Assembly (NCBI GenBank): GCA_027972325.1
Contig: JAPMOS010000101.1
Location: forward strand, 7,501-45,000
Length of the DNA stretch: 37,500 nucleotides
Direction: 5' to 3'
Origin: Paratrimastix pyriformis
Lineage: Eukaryota > Preaxostyla > Paratrimastigidae
Shown here in pieces: positions 1 to 10,904 of this stretch; position 1 is the stretch's first letter; each line of letters opens with the position of its first letter. A program made the position numbers and the translations under genes. A model generated the notes under the pieces. That model ran no database searches. It had not been told where the DNA came from and worked only from the letters and a program-made list of their open reading frames with translations.

Positions 1-54
<54 letters not shown>

Positions 55-185
55 TGGCTTGGCTTGGCTTGGCTTAGCTGGGGCTGGCTGGCTGGCTATT
101 GGCTGGCTGTGCTGGCTGTGCTGGCTGTGCTGGCTGTGCTGGCTGTGCTGGCTGTGCTGGCTGTGCTGGCTGTGCTGGCTGTGTC
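1..185. repeat. (CTGG)n and (CTGGCTGTG)n microsatellites
   Basis: CTGG units fill the first 50 bases or so, then GGCTT units and about nine CTGGCTGTG units. In the intron upstream of the first visible exon of gene A. Confidence 0.9.
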
Positions 186-321
186 TGGGAGCATCGCCCG
201 GATCATCTTCCTGTCCCCACCCCAACCCGCCTCTCGTTTCCACCATCAGAAAGCAGTTCCACCACACATCCCACTTCAACATCGTTCTTTCTCCCTTCCG
301 GCACACATGCATACCGACCAG

Positions 322-1070
322 CAACCGGCCAATGAGCTTCAGATGGCCATCGATCGCGCTGCCGGGGCTGCCGCAGGAACGGAATCATCAGCCAAACTGC
401 TGGAAGGCAAAAGCCAAGCCGAGGAATCCCTTGAGCGAGCCCGCGTCCTCAATTTGAAGAAAGTTCGGGCGATTTCACGCGGTCTGCTGTATGGTGTGTG
501 TGCTCACGTTGGCCTATGTGTGGCACCACGCCAGGATTGTGCAGTTCGGTCGACTTGGAGTTCGGAGTGTCTTCTTCTTCTTCTTCTTCTTCTTCTTCTT
601 CTTCTTCTTCTTCTTCTTCTTCTTCTTCTTCTTCTTCTTCTTCTTCTTCTTCTTCTTCTTCTTCTTCTTCTTCTTCTTCTTCTTCTTCTTCTTCTTCTTC
701 TTCTTCTTCTTCTTCTTCTTCTGGAAACGATCGAAATGGTTAACATCAAATGAGGCTCAAAATCGATGCATCAAAAAACAAAAAAGAACCCTCAAAGGAT
801 ATTTCAGCAAGTCGCCGATTTTTTTTTTGTTTTTGCAATGCCCTCGATGGCCCGATTTTCCCTGAATCCCCACCTTCGATTCCCCGCCCCTGCCCTGCAG
901 GTCCCACACTCCGAGTCTTCGTTGCGGTCTTTTTCGTCTCCGCCTTTGGCATCGGGATGGCCGTGGCCGGCCTCTCGGAGAGCTTGCGGGTCACCCAGGA
1001 CACACAGCGGGTCGCTGCGGCAGGTCTGTCGATTTTTTGGCGTATGCGCGGTCGACCCTGCCACGATCTG

Positions 1071-1135
<65 letters not shown>

Positions 1136-2678
1136 ACCATCATCATCGGTCTCATCATCGGCATCATCATCATCCAATCATCATCATCATCATCATCATC
1201 CAATCATCATCATCATCATCATCATCCAATCATCATCATCATCGTCCAGTCGTCATCGTCCAGTCGTCATCATCCAGTCATCATCATCCAGTCGTCATCA
1301 TCCAGTCGTCATCATCCAATCATCCAATCATCCAATCATCCAATCATCCAATCATCCAATCATCCAATCATCCAATCATCCAATCATCCAATCATCCAAT
1401 CATCCAATCATCCAATCATCCAATCATCCAACCAGCATGTTCTCTCCTCCTCGCCAACTCAACAGCGTCCAACCATCATCGCCATCATCACCCCCATTGT
1501 CATTCACCCCCATTCCCGTCACCAGGCATCCGGACGGCCTTCATCGGGCAAACCAGCAACCTCCTCTTTCAGCTGGTGAATAACCAGACTCTGGGCATTC
1601 GCCTCAACGACGAAAACGCCCGCTGTATGCCAACAAGCAGCGCCCAGGCAAGACGCTGGTCCGTGCCACTCGCGTGCCTCAGCCCAGGCCCTTTGTCTTC
1701 CATCCTGTTGTTGCCGCATGTTTTTGCGATTTTTTGTGTCCCAGATTTGCCATGTTGTCTTGCCATTTTGTATGTGTCATCCTTGCCATTCTGTCTTTTA
1801 TTTTGTATGCGTCATACTTTGCTGACTCATGTTTGTCATTTTTTATGTGTCATCCTTGCCATTCTGTCTTTTTTTTTTTGTATGCGTCATACTTTGCTGA
1901 CTCATGTTTGTGATTTTTTATGCGTCATCCTTGCCATTTTGTATGACTCATATTTCGTCATACTTTGCCATTTTTGCATGACTCATATTTGTGCTTTTTT
2001 AGGCGTCATACTTTGCCATTTTGTTTGTATCATACTTGTCATTTTGTATGCATCATACTTGTTTTGTGATTTTGTTTGTATCATCCTTGCCATTTTGTAT
2101 GCATCATACTTTGCCATTTTGTATGCATCATACTTGCCATTTTGTACGCAACATACTTGCCATTTTGTCTGCCTCATGTTTGTGATTTTGTTTGTATCAT
2201 CCTTGCCATTTTGTATGCATCATACTGAAGTGTTTTGTGATTTTGTATGCATCATTCCTTGCCATCATACTTAAGTGTTTTGTGATTTTGTATGCTGAGC
2301 TCATTTTTTGATGACCTTTGCTTTGATTGCTTTTCGGGGCGGGGCAGGATTTACGAGGATCTCAAGTACCCCCTGATGAAGACCGACCGCGGTGTCCTGC
2401 GTTTGATGCTGCAGGAGTCACTGACCAATCTGACCGCCGTCCACCGGATTGTCGTGTCCGTGCATCAGATGGTTATCGCGGGGACATGTTAACGATGATT
2501 GGATGATGGCTGGATGATGATGGCTGGATGATGATGGCTGGTTGATGATGGCTGGATGATGATGACTGGATGATGATGATTGGATGATGATGATTGGATG
2601 ATGATGATTGGATGATGATGATTGGATGATGATGACTGGATGATGATGATTGGATGATGATGATTGGATGATGATGAT

Positions 2679-2777
<99 letters not shown>

Positions 2778-4026
2778 GTGATGGTGATTGGATGGTGATT
2801 GGATGGTGGTGATTGGATGATTGAGTGAGAATGATATGGTGGTGATGGTGATGATTGGCGCAATTGGGATGATAATGGCGATGACGATGATGACGATGAT
2901 GGTGGCGGTGATGACGGTGGGCTGGATGATGGGCTGGATAATCATTAGAAGAAGAATGGCGGTGGCGGTGGCGGTGGCGGTGGCGGTGGCGGTGGCGGTG
3001 GCGGTGGCGGTGGCGGTGGCGGTGGCGGTGGCTGTGATGCGGTGGGCTGGATGATAATGGGCTGGATAATGATAAGAAGAAGAATGGCGATGGCGGTGGC
3101 GATGGCGGTGCTGAATCAGCCGTTTCACTCTGTCTTCACTTTCTCTTTCGTTTTTTTCTCATCCAATCACTTTCTCTTTCGTTTTTGTTTTCTTTTTCGT
3201 GATTTTGTTTTTGTTTTTGTGCAGGGAAGGAGGCTCCTTCCGTCAGCTGGTCATCCCAAGTCTGGCTCTCTGCCTCGCCCTCATTTCTGCCCCCATCCGT
3301 TTCATGCCTGCCTTTTCACCACCGTGTCAACCACCTCGCCTCGTGTGCGTGTTCTATCTCCCATCATGATGATTGCCCACCGCTTCAAAGCATCAGCATC
3401 AAGATCATCATCCAATCGTCATCATCCAATCATCAGCATCAGCATCTTCCAATCATCATAAATCATCATCAGAGTCAATCATCAATCAGCATCATCAGCA
3501 TCATCAGCATCATCAGCATCATCAGCATCATCAGCATCATCGTCATCAGCATCATCAGCATCATCAACATCATCAACATCATCAGCATCAGCAGCATCAG
3601 CAGCATCAGCAGCATCAGCATCACCCAATCAGCATCCGGTCATCGTCATCCAGTCATCCAATCATCATCGGCATCAGCATCATTCATCCAATCATCATCA
3701 AATCAGCATCAGCATCATCAACACCAGCCTCGTCAGCACCAAATCATCAAATCAGCATCCAAATCACCACCAAATCATCATTATGCCCCCCCTGCGGCAT
3801 CAAATCATCATGACCCGTCCCTGCACCCCCCACCTCCAGCCACCATGGCCCAGAACGACTATCGCAACGACGTCTGGCACAAGACGACGGGATGCTTTAT
3901 GTACAACCAGGCAGACTGCCATGAGGGCCGGCTGATCGACTGGCCCAAGAACAGCACCTTGACCATGCTCATGAACGCGTCCGTTGTTGGTCGCCCCGTG
4001 ATCATCATCCAATCATCCAATCATCC

Positions 4027-4068
<42 letters not shown>

Positions 4069-4620
4069 GAGTTTCCCAGGCCCAGTCGCTACTTGCTTCA
4101 TCTTGATCCACCACTCTGTCTCGTGGAGTGGGACCCAGAAACACGAGGGACGGTTTTTTGTCTCTTTGTCCGTCTTCCAGAATCAAAAGACATCAAACGA
4201 CGATGAACACAGCTTTTAATAACCTCGCTCAAGCTGTGCGTCATTTGAGACCCTTCCTGTCCGATTGATCAGTCCTTTGCTTCACACATCATATGGCAGC
4301 CATTCCAGCTCCACCTCATTTGATCTGTTGCAGCGGTTGAGGCTGCGTCTCGTTCTGACGAGATATCTTGCTCTCTGAGCTCACGGGTAGATGCCTTGAC
4401 CTGAGTTTCCCAGGCCCAGTCGCTACTTGCTTCATCTTGATCCACCACTCTGTCTCGTGGAGTGGGACCCAGAAACACGAGGGACGGTTTTTTGTCTCTT
4501 TGTCCGTCTTCCAGAATCAAAAGACATCAAACGACGATGAACACAGCTTTTAATAACCTCGCTCAAGCTGTGCGTCATTTGAGACCCTTCCTGTCCGATT
4601 GATCAGTCCTTTGCTTCACA

Positions 4621-4657
<37 letters not shown>

Positions 4658-6133
4658 GTCATCATCATCATCATCCAGTCATCATCATCCAGTCATCATC
4701 ATCCAATCATCCAATCATCCAGTCATCATCATCCAGTCATCATCATCCATCATCAGAATCAGAATCAGAATCAGAATCAGAATCAGAATCAGAATCAGAA
4801 TCAGAATCAGAATCAGAAGCAGAAGCAGAAGCAGATTCATCATCCAAGCATCATCGCATCCAGTCATCAGCATCATCATCATCATCCTCTCTCGTCACTC
4901 TCCCTCCCATCCCCTGTAGCTACACGGATTCGCTGCTTCGGATTCTGTCGACCGAGGACAACGACCTGACCCCATCCAACCCCGACTTCCAGATGGCTAC
5001 GGCCGCATTCATGTGGGACCTCGTCGACGGGACAGACAGGCACTCGTTCATCCTGCGAAAGTCTGTCTTTAGACCCCATGTTCTGTCTCCTCTCGATACC
5101 TCCCATGTAATGTCTCGATACCCCCCAATGTCTTTATACCCCCATGTCTTTGTACCTCCATGCCTTTATACCTCCCATGTCTTTATAGGGTATAAAGACA
5201 TGGGGGGTCTAAAGACAGGGTACAAAGACATGGGGGGGGATAAAGACATGGGGGGGGGATAAAGACAGGGTATAAAGACATGGGGGGGATAAAGACATGG
5301 GAGGTAATGGCTTTATACCTCCCATGTCTTTATACCCACGACCCGATCAACCTCCAATCAATCATCCCGTCATCATTTCACCGACCCCTTCCCGCACTTC
5401 TCTCCTCTCCTCCCAGGATCTACAAGGACGAGCTGACTGTCGCCCAGAACATCCTCTTCGTCTTCTTCCCCATCTGTGCGGTGACCCTGATGGTATCATA
5501 CTGTCCGTACCCCTCCAGAAACCCATTCCAGCGGTGCAAAGCCTTTCTTTCTTTTATGTCGACACGGGTGGGACCTCATGTTTGATATCGTGCTGTCCGT
5601 ACCCCTTTGGAAAGCCTTTTTTTGACACGAATGGGACCTCATGTTAAAGCGCACGACTGGATGATGAGGATGATGAGGATGAGGAAAAACCAAACTTCTA
5701 AACAAACCCATCCCCACAATTTTTTTTTTTTTGTTTGTTTTTGACACGGGTCAGCCCTCATTGCTTGTTTTGTTTTTGTCCTGTCTTGCAGTCTTCTTCT
5801 TCCGTGTCAACCTGGTCAAGGGCGAGATGCTCAAGACGGGTATGATGCGCGCCCTCTTGCCCCAGGCTGCCTTCGGTCTGCCATGATGATGACTGGATGA
5901 TGATGACTGGATGATATGATGTTGATGTTGATGATGTTGATGTTGATGTTGATGATGTTGATGTTGATGTTGATGATGTTGATGTTGATGTTGATGATGA
6001 TTGGATGATGATGATTGGATGATGATGATTGGATGATGATGATTGGAGGATGCTGATGATTGGAGGATGCTGATGGTGCTGTTGATGTTGATGATGTTGA
6101 TGATGTTGATGATGCTGATGATGCTGATGATGC

Positions 6134-6178
<45 letters not shown>

Positions 6179-6611
6179 CTGGATGATGATGGCGGCGGCG
6201 ACGACGAGAATGGATGATGATGATCCGGGCGCCCACCAGGCAGCAGCGCAACAAAGGCCCACACAAGCACGACATCCAACCTTTCTCTTCTCACCCATTC
6301 TCGCACCTCCTCCTCCTCCTTCCCCCCCCCCCCCCCCACCCCAGAGGCTGGCCACGTGTCCTTGTCGATGATCACCCCCATGAAAATCTCCGAGTTGGAT
6401 GATTTGCACACTCGGCTGCTCGAGGTGCTCAATGAGACCTCAGACGCCATCGCGGATGCTCATCCACAGCCGGTCCGTGCGTCGTCCCGCTCCCATCACC
6501 AGCATCAGCCATCAGCAGCATCAGCATCATCATCATCATCATCATCCATTCATCATCCATTCATCATCATCATCATCCAGTCATCATCATCATCATCATC
6601 ATCAGCATCAG

Positions 6612-6693
<82 letters not shown>

Positions 6694-6797
6694 TCATCAT
6701 CATCATCATCAATCATCATCATCATCCAATCATCAATCATCATCATCATCATCAATCACCATCATCATCATCATCAATCACCATCATCATCATCAAT

Positions 6798-6828
<31 letters not shown>

Positions 6829-9265
6829 ATCATCAGCATCAGCATCAGCATCATCGCGGATGTAGCCGGTCCCCATCAGCATCGCCAATCAATCAATAGC
6901 ATCAGTATCAAGCACCGTCATCATCATCCAGCATGACCCAGTCATCATCATCACCCAGTCATCATCATCAGCAGCAGCCGCAGCAGCCGCAGCAGCCGCA
7001 GCATCCAATCATCAGCATCAGCATCAGCATCAGCATCAGCATCAGCATCAGCATCAGCATCAGCATCAGCATCAGCATCAGCATCAGCATCATCAGCTTC
7101 AGCATCCTCATCATCATCATCATCCGCTCATCATACCCGCACCTGCCCAACCCACTCAAGACCTCTTCCTCCAAATCAATCATTCCTTTTTCAACCCCAC
7201 ACCCACTGCGCCTCCCCAGGAGATCTTTTGTACCATCCTCCAACTCAATCATTCCTTTTCAACCCCGCACCACCACCCACCGCCCACCTGCCTCCCCCAC
7301 AGGAGATCTTCGGCCTTCTCGAGACCATTCTCTCGCTGCTTCACCAGAGTTTTGAGGCCGAGGGCCGCTACATGAAGCGATTCAAAGCTCCCAAACGGAA
7401 AAGGCATCGTCTTGATCATGCGCGAGTCCTGGGGAAGGTCTGTTCCCCGGGTAGTGTCCACCACAGCGGCAAAGCAAATGCTCACGCCCCCATTCCCTGC
7501 CGCACCGCCTCCGCCTCCTCCTCCGATCACCATCGCCCAACCAGCATCATCATCCAGTCATCATCATCATCCAGTCATCATCATCATCATCATCATCATC
7601 ATTCTACATATATAAATACCGAAAAACAGGGACGACTTTTCGGGGGAAGGAACTGAGGGTGGCCTTCCAAAAATCTGTAAAATCCCAGGGCTCTCCCCCC
7701 GGCACCGACCCGACCCAAAGGCAGTTGGTATTTTTAGTCCTCATGCCGTCGGACTTTTGCCAACTTAGGGGCAACACGCCATTTGCCAGGGGGAGAGTGC
7801 AGCCGTCATCACACCCTATGTGTTCGGGACCGGCTTACCGCAGCACTGCGGGGACGTCCACAGGCCACAGTGGTATCCTGGAGAGCGCACCGTGTTGTTG
7901 GAGTGGGGTCCGGCCAGCTGTCCGTGCGGCTCGGTCACCGTGGACCAGCACCCGAGAGAACCCGTCGCAAGGCCGGGATGGTAGGGGCATTCATCAGGGG
8001 GGTATCGCCAACCTTGACCGGGCGGGCCATTGTGCTTCGGGTCTCCAAGCGGGTTCGGGCGGTGGTGGGCTAAGCTAGGCATCAGGGCAGGGGGCCAGAG
8101 AGCGCTACCATGATTCGCACCGATTTCGCACCGATTTCGCACCGATTTCGCACCGATTTCGCACCGATTTCGCAACGTTTTTCGCACCAGTGTCGTCCGG
8201 CCGGACAACGACTTCGGACATCATCGGACATGAAGGGGTGTTCGGTACACGCGTCTGGGCGCCTCAGGCGCGAGAGGGCCAACCGGGCCTACAAAGCCTA
8301 CTGTGTCTTGCGGCAGTTCGGCCATTCGGTCCATCAACCCCCCCGATCCCACCTTCAATTCAATAGTCACACTACGCGGGCGCCCTTAAGTACCCAACTT
8401 CGGGGGCACCTCCAAAAAATTTTGGGACACGATCCCAAAAAATTATGGGATCCTGTCAAATTTCAAAATGGTCGGAGAAGGACGGCGACCTCACCAGTCG
8501 TTCGGGGGACCCCAACATATGTTAAGAAGCGGGGGTCGTGGTGGCCCCCAGGTCAACCCTTCCCCGGGGGGATAGCCACCAAGGTCGAAAATTCAAACAG
8601 GCTCAAACGGGTCCGGGAAGGATGGCGACCTCACCAGTCGTTCGGGCCACCTTGCCCGATCATCGCAGGGTGGTCGCGATCGACTCCAGGTCAACCCTTC
8701 CCCGGGGGGATAGCCACCAAGGTCGAAATTTCAAAGTGGTTGGCAAAGGCCGGCGACCTCACCGTTCGCTGGAGGGACCCATAAATCCAGCGAACCGTGG
8801 TCGGTACCGGCCGCCGATCAACCCTTCCCCGGGGGGATAGCCACCAAGGTCAAAATTTCAAACAGGTCGGGGAAGCACGGCGACCTCATCTTTCGCTGGA
8901 GGGATCCATAAATCCACCGAACTGTGGTCGAGGTAGCCCGCCGATCGACCCTTCCCCGGGGGGAGAGCCACCAAGGTCGAAATTTCAAACGGGTCGGGGA
9001 AGGACGGCGACCTCACCAGTCGTTCGGGCCACCTTGCCCGATCATCGCAGGGTGGTCGCGGTCGACTCCAGGTCAACCCTTCCCCGGGGAGATAGCAACC
9101 CGATTGAAAGCGTAACGAAGCGAGCTCGCCTGACTTGTCATCATCATCATCATCATCAGCATCGTCATCATCATCATCATCTTCCAATCATCATCCGATC
9201 ATCATCATCATCCAGTCATCATCATCATCATCATCATCATCCAATCATCATCATCATCATCCAAG

Positions 9266-9296
<31 letters not shown>

Positions 9297-9381
9297 GCCA
9301 TCATCATCATCATCGCCATCATCATCATCATCATCATCCAATCATCCAATCATCATCATCATCATCCAATCATCATCATCC

Positions 9382-9447
<66 letters not shown>

Positions 9448-9556
9448 ATCATCATCATCATCGTCCAATCATCATCATCATCCATCATCATCATCCAATC
9501 ATCATCATCATCATCCAATCATCATCATCATCATCATCCAATCATCATCATCATCA

Positions 9557-9614
<58 letters not shown>

Positions 9615-10064
9615 TGTGACGATGAGGAATGGGGTGAGTTGGTGGTCGTCGGACATGACTCATGCCCTTGCACCGTGGGTGATGGTGATGACGACGATGC
9701 TGATGCTGATGCTGATGCTGATGGTGATGATTGGATGATGGTGCTTGGATGATGGTGATGATGATGATGATGATTGGATGATGATTTGATTGGATGATGA
9801 TGATGATTGGATGATGATGATGATGATGGATGGATGATGATGATGGTTGGATGATGATGATGATGGTCCCGACCCTCACACCCATTCCGAACCCACCCCA
9901 CGCACCTCCCACAGTACCAAGAGGTCATGGAGATGATGATTCGACGGAGGCCCGATGCCGTGACGGCCCTGGGACAGGCCATCCAAGATCGCACCTTCAG
10001 TAAGCACAGCGCCCAGTTCGACCCGCCATTGGGGCGATTCCTGAACCGACATGGGGTCTACTGA
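322..10064 (+). CDS. Gene A: multi-pass membrane protein, C-terminal 473 residues (5' end outside window)
   Basis: Twelve exons: 322-481, 901-1023, 1526-1658, 2348-2455, 3225-3259, 3840-3978, 4920-5060, 5417-5502, 5792-5875, 6345-6472, 7303-7437, 9915-10064 (TGA at 10062-10064). They total 1422 nt with phase kept at all 11 junctions. The first exon begins after an AG at 320-321 and has no convincing start, so the gene continues upstream. Visible parts: a charged helical stretch (residues 1-53); a membrane segment around 57-80 (core FVAVFFVSAFGIG); a presumed extracellular domain with cysteines and Asn-X-Ser/Thr sites (NQT, NLT, NST); a second membrane segment around 291-312 (ILFVFFPICAVTLM); then a basic amphipathic helix ending MRALLP and a helical tail ending GRFLNRHGVY. 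Every exon has a counterpart in gene C, with the same phase and mostly the same length (35, 141, 86, 84, 135 and 150 nt). The topology resembles TmcB-like or other sensor membrane proteins; function is not known. All 11 donors are GTCYG. Confidence 0.85.
569..721. repeat. (CTT)n microsatellite, about 150 bp
   Basis: Near-perfect CTT run in intron 1 of gene A. Confidence 0.95.
1068..1431. repeat. (ATC)n passing into (AATCATCC)n
   Basis: ATC run to about 1130, mixed ATC with CCA/CCG steps, then about 14 perfect 8-bp units from 1316. Intron 2 of gene A. Confidence 0.9.
1745..2295. repeat. Minisatellite of about 24 bp (TTGCCATTTTGTATGCATCATACT)
   Basis: Degenerate units with TTGCCATTTTGTATG cores fill most of intron 3 of gene A. 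Confidence 0.8.
2497..3105. repeat. (GAT)n/(GATGATGACTG)n and (GGTGGC)n
   Basis: GAT-based array to about 2780, degenerate GAT sequence, then a (GGTGGC)n run at 2955-3030. Intron 4 of gene A. Confidence 0.9.
3366..3785. repeat. (ATC)n/(CAGCAT)n array
   Basis: ATC and CATCAG/CAACAT units in intron 5 of gene A. Confidence 0.85.
4067..4292 (+). repeat. Tandem duplication unit, first copy (226 bp, spacing 334)
   Basis: Begins CTGAGTTTCCCAGGCCCAGT and ends TTTGCTTCACACATCAT. The same 226 bp recur 334 bp downstream. Lies in intron 6 of gene A. Its last 50 bp or so (GCGTCATTTGAGACCC to CTTCACACA) also occur elsewhere in the window. Confidence 0.85.
4401..4626 (+). repeat. Tandem duplication unit, second copy
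   Basis: Repeats 4067-4292 with no difference that I can see, and leads directly into an ATC array. Confidence 0.85.
4617..4890. repeat. (ATC)n and (CAGAAT)n array
   Basis: ATC array, then about eleven CAGAAT units (4753-4818). Intron 6 of gene A. Confidence 0.9.
5090..5335. repeat. Inverted-repeat minisatellite (hairpin) in intron 7 of gene A
   Basis: The left half repeats CCCATGTCTTTATACC; the right half repeats its complement GGTATAAAGACATGGG. At the centre CCCATGTCTTTATA and TATAAAGACATGGG are separated by only GGG (5175-5205), and the match extends outward with about one mismatch. RNA or single-stranded DNA here should form a long stem. Confidence 0.8.
5883..6215. repeat. (GAT)n/(GATGTT)n array
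   Basis: GAT with GTT and GCT steps in intron 9 of gene A. Confidence 0.9.
6495..7135. repeat. (ATC)n array with (CAGCAT)n block
   Basis: ATC runs with CCA breaks, and about 14 CAGCAT units at 7012-7092. Intron 10 of gene A. Confidence 0.9.
7603..9138 (+). mobile_element. Unclassified dispersed element, copy 1 (about 1.54 kb), in intron 11 of gene A
   Basis: The stretch matches 20757-22099 on the other strand from end to end. Both copies are flanked on both sides by (ATC)n arrays. The left end has a TATATAAATA box (7609-7618). Inside are a run of about five 11-12 bp units (consensus GCACCGATTTC) near 8115-8175 and five tandem units of about 125-138 bp, each carrying CAACCCTTCCCCGGGG (8555-9100). 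The right end contains the palindrome GCGAGCTCGC. No terminal inverted repeats and no recognisable transposase. A 139-codon open frame at 7659-8078 is not preserved in copy 2, so it is probably not coding. Family unknown; likely non-autonomous. Confidence 0.75.
9139..9875. repeat. (ATC)n followed by (GAT)n: opposite-strand arrays in one intron
   Basis: ATC at 9139-9614, then GAT at about 9680-9870, so one transcript contains complementary tracts. Intron 11 of gene A. Confidence 0.9.
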
Positions 10065-10904
10065 GGGTGGCCACAGTTGGCCATTCCTTCCCCCCTTTTT
10101 CCCCGCCATCCCCTTCGACACATTCTTTCTTCCTGAACCGACAGCACACAACGCCACCTTGTTCCCTTCCCCCAGTTTCCCGCAATCCCCCTTCGACCCA
10201 TTATTTCTCAACTCCCACCCCACCCAGTCAAAGCCCGTGATCGACGCCGTTGTTGTTTTTCGTCCTCTTCTCTTCGGATTGTGTGAAGATTTCCTCCCTC
10301 CTTTGTTGGTTTTTTGGTTCGACTGAGATTGTTGGGGGTTTTTCGTGTGTGTGTGGCCTACCCTCCTCTTCCTCCTGTTTTTTTTCTTCTGGGGCTCTTG
10401 GCTCCCTCTGCGTCGCATCACCGGTTGAATGATGGAGCAGGGACACGGCAAGGGCCTGTGGACCCCCTCCTGTTGGGGGCTTTCTGATCCAAAAGTCTTT
10501 TCATTGCGTCTTTTCATATGTCCTTTCGATTGCTCTGGGACGTTCCTGGCCTTTCTTTCCAAGTCTCCGTCTTCGTGCTGTCGTGAATGGCTTCCTTACT
10601 TTCGCATCTGTTTTTTTCGGGTGTTTGGGAATCCATCCAAACCCCCGAGTGTCATTGCCTCCCGTCTCCGTGTAAGACATTAGTTGGTTCGACGACCCGT
10701 TTTCGTTCGTTCATCCGCAGCAGCACCACGGCAATCTTCACATGTTTGATGAGGATGAAGTTGGGTGGGGCCATTGTCGGGGGGGGGGGGGGGCTTCTCC
10801 ACCCTCCCCTCGCTCCACCGGCCCCGGCCCTGGAAATCAGGCGAGCAAGCGCACTGCCCTCCTCCCTCGTGGAGGAGGGACCATTAAACCGAGAATGCTG
10901 ATGA
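10065..10904. other. Convergent intergenic gap between genes A and B1
   Basis: 840 bp between two stop codons facing each other. Pyrimidine-rich on the plus strand with T-runs near 10375-10390 and a G-run at 10779-10791. Presumably both 3' UTRs. No AATAAA seen near either stop and no further gene. Confidence 0.6.

Noticed and set aside
7659-8078. 139-codon open frame inside element copy 1
   Set aside because: Copy 2 differs by one base in a G-run, which shifts the frame; no known domain.
7603-9138. Helitron-like ends (TC start, palindrome and CTGA near the right end)
   Set aside because: The shared sequence continues past CTGA and there is no Rep/helicase; too weak to name the class.
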